A stretch of DNA of 21,497 nt from Actinomycetota bacterium (lineage in GTDB: Bacteria; Actinomycetota; Actinomycetes; Mycobacteriales; Mycobacteriaceae). The translations under genes were made by a program, and so were the position numbers. Shown piece after piece: positions 7,369-14,716 of the stretch. The notes under the pieces are model-generated. The model saw nothing but the letters and a program-made list of their open reading frames with translations. It ran no database searches and was not told the origin of the DNA. The first letter of the stretch is position 1; each line of letters begins with the position of its first letter. The stretch spans positions 1 through 21,497 of the forward strand of contig SYAB01000177.1 in the NCBI GenBank assembly GCA_005787665.1, written 5' to 3'.

Positions 7369-8073
7369 ATGGTGCCGCACTTCCCGCGATCCACGCTTCT
7401 GGCTCTGGCGGCCGGAGCCGCGTTCAGCGCGCTGGCTCCGGCCGCTGCCGCCGACTCCGGCGTGCAGGTGTTCCCCGGTATGGAGATCCGCCAGGGCACT
7501 ACGGTATGCACGGTCGGATTCGTCGATCCGGTCGCCCGCATCGCGTTCTCCGCCGGCCACTGCCGCGGCAGCGGCACAGTCACCGACCGCAACGGCCGCT
7601 TCGTCGGCGTGGTGGCCACCTCCCGGGACAACACCCCGAACGGCACGGTAGTGCGAACCGACCAGGTCATCTCCGATTACGAGACCATCAAACTGGCCGA
7701 CGACGTCGCGATCAGCACCATCCTGCCCGGTGGCCGGCCGCTGGTGATCAACCCCGCCGCGGGGTTGGCGCCGGGACAGCCGATCTGCCACTTCGGCGTG
7801 GTCACCGGCGAGAGTTGCGGAACGGTGGAACGGATCAACAACGGCTGGTTCACCATGACCAACGGCGTCGTCAGCCAGCGGGGCGACTCCGGCGGCCCGG
7901 TCTACACCCTGGCCGACAACGGCACCGCGGTGATCGTCGGACTGTTCAACAGCACCTGGGGCAATCTGCCGGCCGCGGTGTCCTGGCAGGCCACCGGCCA
8001 GCAACGGCGCGAGGACACCGCCGCGGGGACCATCGTCAACGTGGCCGGAAACGCCGACCCGGCGGCGAACTAG
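7369..8073 (+). CDS. Secreted trypsin-like serine protease family protein (Rv1815-like)
   Basis: A 234-residue protein with a signal peptide: the hydrophobic core LLALAAGAAFSALAPAAAA ends near A28, giving a mature start at about D29. The chymotrypsin-fold triad is intact: H64 in SAGHC, D112 in DDVAIS and S174 in RGDSGGPV. Cysteines C47/C65 and C140/C150 could form two disulfides. Placement and size match M. tuberculosis Rv1815. ATG 7369 is used; GTG 7372 is an alternative and neither has a clear ribosome site. The 148-bp upstream gap after the lectin holds two hairpins and no convincing promoter. M. tuberculosis has a TetR gene (Rv1816) after Rv1815; here only 46 bp separate it from the flavoprotein gene. 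The natural substrate is unknown. Confidence 0.88.
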   Translation: MVPHFPRSTLLALAAGAAFSALAPAAAADSGVQVFPGMEIRQGTTVCTVGFVDPVARIAFSAGHCRGSGTVTDRNGRFVGVVATSRDNTPNGTVVRTDQVISDYETIKLADDVAISTILPGGRPLVINPAAGLAPGQPICHFGVVTGESCGTVERINNGWFTMTNGVVSQRGDSGGPVYTLADNGTAVIVGLFNSTWGNLPAAVSWQATGQQRREDTAAGTIVNVAGNADPAAN

Positions 8074-8105
8074 AACACGTTCTCGCCAGCGGGGCGGCCC
8101 GGCGA

Positions 8106-8111
8106 TATCCT
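8106..8111 (+). promoter_or_regulatory. Candidate -10 box for leaderless flavoprotein transcript
   Basis: TATCCT fits TANNNT and ends 8 nt before ATG 8120. No ribosome site is visible between them, so transcription may begin at or beside the start codon. It lies in the 46-bp gap after the protease gene, giving the flavoprotein its own promoter. Confidence 0.4.
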
Positions 8112-8119
8112 CGATCCCG

Positions 8120-9589
8120 ATGGCCGGATTGGATCTCCCCGCAACCCTTGACGCCGAGCAGGTGGACTCCTGGTCCGACGACGCCGACGTCGTGGTCGTC
8201 GGCTTCGGGATCGGCGGCGGGTGCGCGGCGGTCACCGCGGCGGCCGCCGGCGCCCGGGTGGTGGTCCTCGAGCGGGCCGCGGCAGCCGGCGGAACGACCG
8301 CGATGGCCGGCGGCCACTTCTACCTGGGTGGGGGGACCGCGGTCCAGCAGGCGACCGGTCATCCCGACAGCGCCGAGGAGATGTACAAATACCTCGTCGC
8401 GATGTCCCGGGATCCCGAACACGACAAGATCCGCGCCTACTGCGAAGGCAGCGTCGAACATTTCGACTGGCTCGAGGACCTCGGGGTGCATTTCGAGCGC
8501 AGCTACTACCCGGAGAAGGCGGTCATCCAGCCCGGCACCGAGGGGCTGATGTACACCGGCAACGAAAAGGTCTGGCCCTACAAGGATCTGGCGGTCCCGG
8601 CCCCGCGCGGGCACAAGGTGCCGGTGCCGGGGGACACCCAGGGCGCGGCCATGGTCATCGACCTGCTGCTCAAGCGCGCCGCCGAAATCGGCGTCCAGAT
8701 CCGTTACGAGACCGGCGCGACGCAGCTGATTCTGCGGGACGGCGCGGTGGCCGGGGTGGGGTGGCGCCATTTCGGCGAGACAGGCGCGATCCGGTGCGCG
8801 TCGGTGGTGATCGCCGCGGGTGGCTTCGTGATGAACAAGGACATGGTCGCCGCATACACCCCGAAGCTGGCCGAGAAGCCGTTCGTCCTGGGCAACACCT
8901 ACGACGACGGCCTGGGCATCCGGATGGGGGTGTCGGCGGGCGGCGCCACCAAACACATGGATCAGGCCTTCATCACCGCACCGGCCTACCCGCCGTCGAT
9001 CCTGCTGACCGGCGTGATCGTCAACAAGTTGGGCCGCCGGTTCGTCGCCGAGGACTCCTACCATTCCCGGACGTCGGGCTTCGTGATGGACCAGCCCGAC
9101 AGCGCGGCCTTCCTGATCGTCGACGAGGCTCACCTGCAACGCCCGGAGTTCCCCCTCATCAAGTTCATCGACGGCTGGGAGACGGTCGAGGAGATGGAGG
9201 CCGCCCTCGGCATCCCGGCGGGCAACCTCGTCGCGACGCTGGAGCGCTACAACGCCCATGCGGCCGACGCGCAGGACCCGGACTTCCACAAGCAGCCGGA
9301 ATTCCTCGCCCCGCAGGACCACGGGCCGTGGGCCGCCTTCGACCTCTCGCTGGGTACGGCGCTGTACTCCGGCTTCACCGTCGGAGGACTGGCGACCAGT
9401 GTCGACGGACACGTTCTGCGCGAGGACGGCTCGGTGATCGCGGGCCTCTACGCGGCCGGGGCGTGTGCGTCCACCCTGGCCCAGGACGGTAAGGGGTACT
9501 CCAGCGGGACGCAGCTGGGCGCGGGATCGTTCTTCGGCCGCCGCGCGGGCGCGCACGCCGCCGCCACGGCGGGTTCGGCAGCGGGTTAG
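8120..9589 (+). CDS. FAD-binding dehydrogenase, fumarate reductase/KstD-like fold (Rv1817-like)
   Basis: A 489-residue flavoprotein of the FAD_binding_2 superfamily. The dinucleotide motif GFGIGG is at 28-33, with ribose-binding E51 in VVVLERA, and the following GGTTAMAGGHFYLGGGT stretch is typical of this superfamily. The C-terminal FAD cap includes GLYAAGACAS and then YSSGTQLGAGSFFGRRAG near the end. Relatives include fumarate reductases, 3-ketosteroid dehydrogenases and urocanate reductases. Length and position match M. tuberculosis Rv1817, annotated only as a flavoprotein. The substrate is unknown; a steroid role is possible because a sterol-desaturase-type gene is nearby, but that is weak. 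Its TAG stop overlaps the TAA of the convergent ABC gene. Confidence 0.88.
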   Translation: MAGLDLPATLDAEQVDSWSDDADVVVVGFGIGGGCAAVTAAAAGARVVVLERAAAAGGTTAMAGGHFYLGGGTAVQQATGHPDSAEEMYKYLVAMSRDPEHDKIRAYCEGSVEHFDWLEDLGVHFERSYYPEKAVIQPGTEGLMYTGNEKVWPYKDLAVPAPRGHKVPVPGDTQGAAMVIDLLLKRAAEIGVQIRYETGATQLILRDGAVAGVGWRHFGETGAIRCASVVIAAGGFVMNKDMVAAYTPKLAEKPFVLGNTYDDGLGIRMGVSAGGATKHMDQAFITAPAYPPSILLTGVIVNKLGRRFVAEDSYHSRTSGFVMDQPDSAAFLIVDEAHLQRPEFPLIKFIDGWETVEEMEAALGIPAGNLVATLERYNAHAADAQDPDFHKQPEFLAPQDHGPWAAFDLSLGTALYSGFTVGGLATSVDGHVLREDGSVIAGLYAAGACASTLAQDGKGYSSGTQLGAGSFFGRRAGAHAAATAGSAAG

Positions 9590-11496
9590 AGCCCGACCGG
9601 CGCGGACCGGGGGGCCAACTCCCAGCCGCCGTCCCCGAGCAATCGCAGGTGATGCTCGTGGTGCTGCTCGACGGTCCCGCGGTGCGTGACCGAGACGATG
9701 ATGGCATCCGGCAGCCGGGTCCGCAGCAGCCGGTAGACGGCGTATTCCTGGCCTTCGTCGATCGCCGAGGTGGACTCGTCGAGGAAGATCACCCGGGGCT
9801 TTTGCAGGAGGACCCGGGCGAAGGCCATCCGCTGCTGTTCACCGGGAGAGAGCTGCTTGGTCCAGTCCTGCACCTCATTGAGCCTGCCGGAAAGATGGCC
9901 CAGCGCGACATCGTCGAGCGCCGCGACGAGTTCCCCGTCGGGGATGGTGCATTCCCGCATCGGATAGGACAACACCGCCCGCAGATCGCCCAGCGGCAGG
10001 TAGGGCACCTGGGAGAGGAACATGGCGTCGTGGTCGCCGTCCGGCCGCAGCATCGTTCCGGTGCTGTAGGGCCACAGCCGTGCGATGCTGCGCAGCAACG
10101 TGGTGCGACCGCACCCGGAGGGCCCGGTGATCACCAGGGAATCCCCGGGCTCCAGTCGCAGGTCCAGCCCGGCGACAAGAGTCTTGCCGGCGGGGTTGCG
10201 AACCTCCAAGTCGCGCAACTCGATTGAACCGTCGGCACTCGGTCCGGCGGCGAGCCTCGGCAGCGCACGGGCCTGTTCGTTGGCGTCGACCAGCCCGTCG
10301 AGCCGGATGATGGTGGCCCGGTAGGCGGCGAAGTAGTCGTAGACCGAGCGGAAGAACGACAGCGAGTCGTGGACGTTGAAGAAGGCGGTGGCCGACTGGG
10401 TGACGCCGCCGAAGGTGATCTGACCGTTGAACAGCCGTTGGGCCTGCACGGCGAGGGGTAGCGGGTTGATGATCTGGTTGATCGACTGGTTCCAGCCGAG
10501 CAGCATCAGCGTGCGCACCACGTAGCCGCGGTAGTTGGAGATGATCGCGGAGAACCGGGCTCGCAGAATCGACTGCTCGGCGTCTCCGCCGCGATAGAAG
10601 CTGATCGACTCGGCCGCGTCGCGCATCCGCACCAGGGCATAGCGGAAGGCGGCGTTGGTCAATTCGTTGCGGAAGTTGAACCGGATCAAGGGACGACCGA
10701 TCCAGAAGGCGACCACCGTGGTGGCGAAGACGTAGGCCAGCGCGATCCAGAACAGTGCGTGGTTGAGGGTGAACCCGAAGAAGGTCAACGGCCCGGACAG
10801 ATTCCACAGGATCGGCGTGAAGGCCACCACCGAGACCATCGCGTTGATCGCGCCGAACAGCAGGGTGGTGGTCGTCCCGACGGTAGGCGTGTTGGGACCG
10901 GTTCCAGTAGCGCCGGTAAAGCTGTCGATATCCAACTGGATGCGTTGGTCGGGGTTGTCGATGGGCGCGTCCAGGAACCGGCCACGGTAGAAGGACTCCC
11001 CGTCGAGCCAGTCGCCGGTGAGCCGGTCGGTCAGCCACACCCGCCAGCGGATGATGAAACGCTGAGTCAGGTAGATGTCGATCATCTGCCGGGCGACGTA
11101 GACGGTGGCGATGATCACGAAGGTGACGATCGCCGACCAGAAGCCGCGCACCCCGGAGTCGCGGACCGCCTGGTTACCGGCCCCGGCACCCTCGAAGGCG
11201 ACCTGCAAGGACGAATACAGGTCGTTGCTCTGATAACTCAGCAGGACGTTGAGCCGAACCGTGATGAGAGTCAGGAACAGCAGGACGCCCAGCCAGCCCC
11301 ATACCGGCAGGCTCTCCCGGCCACGGAAGTAGGCGCCGGTGACCCGCCAGAACTGCCGCCCCCAGGTTGTGGAGCGGGCCAACGCCACCAGCACGACGAG
11401 CGTCACCGCGGCGGTGACCAGCCATGCCTTGCCGGTCCACAGCAGCGACTGCGGAATCTCGTTCGCCCAGTCCAGGGAGGGCTGGTAGGTCTCCAC
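9586..11496 (-). CDS. BacA/SbmA-type ABC transporter, copy 1, with Walker A Lys-to-Arg change
   Basis: A 636-residue fusion of an SbmA/BacA-like membrane domain (about 1-400) and an ABC ATPase (about 425-636), the build of M. tuberculosis Rv1819c, which imports cobalamin and hydrophilic peptides such as bleomycin. The Walker A reads GPSGCGRTT with R464 (codon CGC) where Lys is expected. The rest looks intact: LSQ Q-loop, signature LSPGEQQR (S550), Walker B IFLDE with E574, and H-loop H605. Start is GTG 11496 with AGAGGTG 7 nt upstream; the N-terminus VETYQPSLDW aligns with copy 2. It follows copy 2 by 55 bp on the same strand, so an operon is likely. Lys-to-Arg in Walker A usually cripples ATP hydrolysis, so it may act only with copy 2. 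Confidence 0.93.
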   Translation of the reverse strand: METYQPSLDWANEIPQSLLWTGKAWLVTAAVTLVVLVALARSTTWGRQFWRVTGAYFRGRESLPVWGWLGVLLFLTLITVRLNVLLSYQSNDLYSSLQVAFEGAGAGNQAVRDSGVRGFWSAIVTFVIIATVYVARQMIDIYLTQRFIIRWRVWLTDRLTGDWLDGESFYRGRFLDAPIDNPDQRIQLDIDSFTGATGTGPNTPTVGTTTTLLFGAINAMVSVVAFTPILWNLSGPLTFFGFTLNHALFWIALAYVFATTVVAFWIGRPLIRFNFRNELTNAAFRYALVRMRDAAESISFYRGGDAEQSILRARFSAIISNYRGYVVRTLMLLGWNQSINQIINPLPLAVQAQRLFNGQITFGGVTQSATAFFNVHDSLSFFRSVYDYFAAYRATIIRLDGLVDANEQARALPRLAAGPSADGSIELRDLEVRNPAGKTLVAGLDLRLEPGDSLVITGPSGCGRTTLLRSIARLWPYSTGTMLRPDGDHDAMFLSQVPYLPLGDLRAVLSYPMRECTIPDGELVAALDDVALGHLSGRLNEVQDWTKQLSPGEQQRMAFARVLLQKPRVIFLDESTSAIDEGQEYAVYRLLRTRLPDAIIVSVTHRGTVEQHHEHHLRLLGDGGWELAPRSAPVGL

Positions 11497-11551
11497 GCGC
11501 GTTCACCTCTTGCGGACCGGGGGGCTCGCGATCAGCATTCCAGCATTTCCG

Positions 11552-13468
11552 TCAGACCGGTGCCGGTTCGCTGCCCTCGACCCGGCCGAGGCGCCAGGCG
11601 CCCTCCCCGAGCAGTTCCAGATGCCGGTCGTGGAACTGATCCACGGTCGGGCGGTGGCTGACGCTGACCAGGATGGTGTCGGGCAGCCGTGTGCGGATCA
11701 GGTCGTAGACCAGGAATTCCAGACCCTCGTCGAGCGCGGAGGTGGCCTCGTCGAGGAACACCACCTTGGGTTTGGTCAGCAGGATCCGGGCGAAGGCGAT
11801 CCGCTGCTGCTCGCCCGGGCAGAGCACCTTGGCCCAGTCCTCCTCCTCGTTCAGCCGGTTGACCAGGTGCGGCAGCGCCACCTCCGACAGCGTCCGCACC
11901 AGGTCCTCGTCGGCGATCTCGCCGGATTTCGCCGGGTAGGACAGCACCGTGCGAAGGTCCCCGAGGGGCACGTAGGGCATCTGCGAGAGGAACATCGTCT
12001 GGTGGCCGTCCACGGGGCGGCGCACCGTCCCGGTGGTGTACGGCCACATCTGCGCCAGGCTGCGCAACAGCGTCGTCTTGCCACTTCCCGAGCGGCCGGT
12101 TACCACCATGGTCTCGCCCGGCTCCAGTCGCAGGTCCAGTGGGTCCACGAGTTGGCCGCCGTCCGGCGCGCGGACCTCGACCCGCCGAAGTTCCACCGAT
12201 CCGTCGGTGCTCGGCTCGGTCGCCAGGCTCGGCATCTCGCGGGCCAGATGGTTGGCTTCGACCAGTCCGTAGAGGCGGATGATCGACGCGCGGTAGGCCG
12301 CGAACTGGTCGTAGGCGTTGCGGAAGAATGACAGCGAGTCGCTGATGTTGGAGAAAGCGCTCGACGACTGGGTCACGTCGCCGAAGTCCATCTTGCCGCT
12401 GAACAGGTTCGGCGCCTGCACGATCAGGGGCAGCGGGGTGATGATCTGGCTCATCGCCAGGTTCCAGCCGGTGAACCCCAGAGTCCGGCGGACATAGCCA
12501 CGGTAGTTGGTGATGATGTCGTCGAACTTGGTGCGCAGCAGCCCGCGCTCGGTGGCCTCACCCCGGTAGAAGCCCACGGCCTCGGCGGCATCACGAAGCC
12601 GCACCAGCGAGTAGCGGAACACGGCGTTGGTCAGCTCGTTGCGGAAACTGAAGCGGATCAGCGGCCGGCCGATCCAGAACGCCACCACGGTGGCGAGGAA
12701 CACGTAGACGAAAGCCACCCAGAACAGGGCCTTGGGCAGCGTGATACCGAAGAGTGTGACGTCGTAGGACAGGTTCCACAGGATCGGGATGAAGGCCACC
12801 ACGGTCGACACCGACGAGATCGCGCCGAACAGCAGCATCGAGCCCGTCCCGACGGTGGGCGAGTTCGGCGTTCCACCGGTGCCGGTGGTGAAGATGTCGA
12901 CGTCGTACTGGATCCGCTGGTCGGGGTTGTCGGTGTTGGAGTCGGTGAACCGTCCGCGGTAATAGGCGCGGTCGCCCAGCCAGTCACCGGTCAACCGCTC
13001 GGTGAGCCAGCTACGCCAGCGGATGATGAACCGCTGGGTCAGGTAGATGTCGAGCATCACCTGACTGATGTAGATGGTGGCCAGGATGCCGAAGATGACC
13101 AGGGAGAACCAGAATCCCCGGATGGCGCCCGCGCGCATCACCTCCTCGTTGGCGCTGGTGGCCTCGAAGGCGACCTGCAGCGAGGTGTAGAGATCGTTGC
13201 TGAAGTAGCTGATCAACACGTTGATCCGGACCGAGACCATCACCGACAGCAGCAGCACCGCCAGCCAGATCCACACCTTGACCGCCGAGCGTCCGGTGAA
13301 GTAGTCGCCGGTGATGCGCCAGTACTGCCGGCCCCAGGTCGTGAACCGGGCCAGCAGCACGAGCACGATCACCGTCAGCACCGCCGCGATGGCCCAGGCC
13401 TTCAGGATCCACAGCAGCGACGGAACCAGCTCATGGCCCCAGTCCATCGACGGCTTATACGGCTCCAA
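11552..13468 (-). CDS. BacA/SbmA-type ABC transporter, copy 2, with signature Ser-to-Cys change
   Basis: A 638-residue SbmA/BacA membrane domain fused to an ATPase, closely related to copy 1 and to M. tuberculosis Rv1819c. Walker A is canonical, GRSGSGKTT with K464. The ABC signature is LCPGEQQR, with C550 replacing the Ser found in copy 1 and in Rv1819c. Walker B VFLDE (E574) and the H-loop SVSHRP are intact. Motif residue numbers equal those of copy 1, so the two align almost without gaps. Start is TTG 13468 (L-E-P-Y-K-P-S-M-D-W), supported by GAGGAG 6 nt upstream. It is the promoter-proximal gene of the pair and is divergent from the glycosyltransferase. It could work as a homodimer or pair with copy 1. 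Confidence 0.93.
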   Translation of the reverse strand: MEPYKPSMDWGHELVPSLLWILKAWAIAAVLTVIVLVLLARFTTWGRQYWRITGDYFTGRSAVKVWIWLAVLLLSVMVSVRINVLISYFSNDLYTSLQVAFEATSANEEVMRAGAIRGFWFSLVIFGILATIYISQVMLDIYLTQRFIIRWRSWLTERLTGDWLGDRAYYRGRFTDSNTDNPDQRIQYDVDIFTTGTGGTPNSPTVGTGSMLLFGAISSVSTVVAFIPILWNLSYDVTLFGITLPKALFWVAFVYVFLATVVAFWIGRPLIRFSFRNELTNAVFRYSLVRLRDAAEAVGFYRGEATERGLLRTKFDDIITNYRGYVRRTLGFTGWNLAMSQIITPLPLIVQAPNLFSGKMDFGDVTQSSSAFSNISDSLSFFRNAYDQFAAYRASIIRLYGLVEANHLAREMPSLATEPSTDGSVELRRVEVRAPDGGQLVDPLDLRLEPGETMVVTGRSGSGKTTLLRSLAQMWPYTTGTVRRPVDGHQTMFLSQMPYVPLGDLRTVLSYPAKSGEIADEDLVRTLSEVALPHLVNRLNEEEDWAKVLCPGEQQRIAFARILLTKPKVVFLDEATSALDEGLEFLVYDLIRTRLPDTILVSVSHRPTVDQFHDRHLELLGEGAWRLGRVEGSEPAPV

Positions 13469-13503
13469 CGCGCTCTCCTCACTGCGGCGGCAGTCCCCGG
13501 CGA

Positions 13504-13535
13504 AAGCTACCGCAGCGTCGGGATCCGGGCTTCAA
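13504..13535 (-). promoter_or_regulatory. Candidate promoter for the ABC transporter pair
   Basis: Minus strand: TTGAAG (13535-13530) and TAGCTT (13509-13504) separated by 20 nt, slightly longer than usual. The start point would fall near 13497, leaving a leader of about 28 nt with the GAGGAG ribosome site. It sits in the 111-bp divergent region shared with the glycosyltransferase. Confidence 0.3.
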
Positions 13536-13579
13536 CACAGGGCGCTTTAGGCTCAGGATATGGTTCAGGACCGACGGGG

Positions 13580-14695
13580 GTGACCGCGCGGCGCCGCCTG
13601 GTGTACCTCAGTCATAGGCTCGGCGGCTACGACGGCGTCAGCATCGAGGCCGAAAAGTGGATAGGTGCTCTCGGCGCACTCGGGTACCAGGTGACGGCGG
13701 CTGCCGGCCGGTTGTCCACGCGGCACCTAGCGGAATCAACCCCGCTGCTGCTCCCTTCGCTGTGGCGTCCTGAAATGGACGCAGGCCAACTCGGGGAAGC
13801 GCCACCCCTGAAGGCTCCTGACATCGCGGCGGTTATCGCGGCTGGTGGCGGGCCAGGTGGCTATGCGGTACTCGATAATCTCGCCACCCTGCCCACGGCC
13901 ACCGACAACGTCCTGCGTCTGGTTGCCGCCCTGGAGGCAGCCGGGATGCGGATGCTGATCCGCCATCACGATCCGCACTGGGATGAGCTCACCCGACGGC
14001 CCGATGAGCGCTTTCCCATCGCCCCGGCAGGCTCCCGCCACGTTGCGATCAGCGGACACCTCAGGGATCGGCTGCGCGAATACCGGGGCATCGAGGCGGT
14101 GGTGCGCTTCAACACTCTGGACATGGACCGTCTCGAAGGTGGGGATCGCGCCGGCTTCCGGCGTACCGCGGGGATCTCCGCCCGCGACCTCGTCCTGCTC
14201 CACCCGGTCAGCCCCTATCCACGGAAGGCGGTCGATGTGGCTGCGAGGTTCGCTGATGCCGTCGCCGCCGGATGGCATGGCCGAGTTGTGTACTGGCTGA
14301 CGGGCGGTAGCCGGGATCCTTTGGCGGGCCAGGGCCGATACACATTCATGACGGGCCGCGCAGCCAGCCCGGCCGACATGTACGCCGCGGCGGATGCCGT
14401 GCTGCTCACCTCGTCGTGGGAGGGCTGGGGTAACCCCGCCACGGAGGGCGCCGCCCTTGGTTTGCCGGTTGTGACCGGCCAGTGGCCGGCACTGGCAGAG
14501 ATGCGCGAACTCGGTTTGCGCGACATTGCGGTGGCTGCCCCCGACGCCGTGGACCGGCTTCTGTCGGAGACGGGCGGCCGTGCCGTTCACCGCGTCGAGG
14601 AAGTGCGAACCGCTCTGGACGGCTCTCGGCTGCCCGCCGCCTTTGACGAACTGCTCCCCGGGGCCGGATCGCCGCCCGACCACACAGGCCGGTAG
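13580..14695 (+). CDS. Glycosyltransferase, GT-B fold, GT4-like
   Basis: About 371 residues. The N-terminal LSHRLGGYDGVSIEAEKW (about 10-27) is a GT-B acceptor-domain start. The C-terminal half contains YWLTGG (about 238-243), then SSWEGWGNPATEGAALGLPVV, whose E281 and E289 form the EX7E motif of GT4 retaining enzymes. Donor and acceptor are unknown. No signal peptide or membrane segment is seen after the chosen start. GTG 13580 is chosen because upstream in-frame codons overlap the divergent ABC gene; TATGGT at 13559 could be its -10. M. tuberculosis has ilvG at this place. Fifteen of 60 codons counted from Val8 end in A or T, against 5 of the first 60 in secA2, suggesting separate origin or weaker selection. 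Confidence 0.82.
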   Translation: MTARRRLVYLSHRLGGYDGVSIEAEKWIGALGALGYQVTAAAGRLSTRHLAESTPLLLPSLWRPEMDAGQLGEAPPLKAPDIAAVIAAGGGPGGYAVLDNLATLPTATDNVLRLVAALEAAGMRMLIRHHDPHWDELTRRPDERFPIAPAGSRHVAISGHLRDRLREYRGIEAVVRFNTLDMDRLEGGDRAGFRRTAGISARDLVLLHPVSPYPRKAVDVAARFADAVAAGWHGRVVYWLTGGSRDPLAGQGRYTFMTGRAASPADMYAAADAVLLTSSWEGWGNPATEGAALGLPVVTGQWPALAEMRELGLRDIAVAAPDAVDRLLSETGGRAVHRVEEVRTALDGSRLPAAFDELLPGAGSPPDHTGR

Positions 14696-14703
14696 ACCGC
14701 CGG

Positions 14704-14709
14704 TACCGT
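14704..14709 (+). promoter_or_regulatory. Candidate -10 box for leaderless secA2 transcript
   Basis: TACCGT fits TANNNT and lies exactly 7 nt before GTG 14717, with no ribosome site between. Spacing places the transcription start at the GTG. Confidence 0.45.
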
Positions 14710-14716
14710 TGGGGCC

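Noticed and set aside
7365..8549. A 394-codon plus-strand frame spanning the protease and flavoprotein genes
   Set aside because: It crosses two genes with intact catalytic and FAD motifs in other frames.
9586..13468. Idea that the two ABC genes are an assembly duplication
   Set aside because: They differ throughout at protein level and use different start codons, so they are old paralogues and not a repeated segment.
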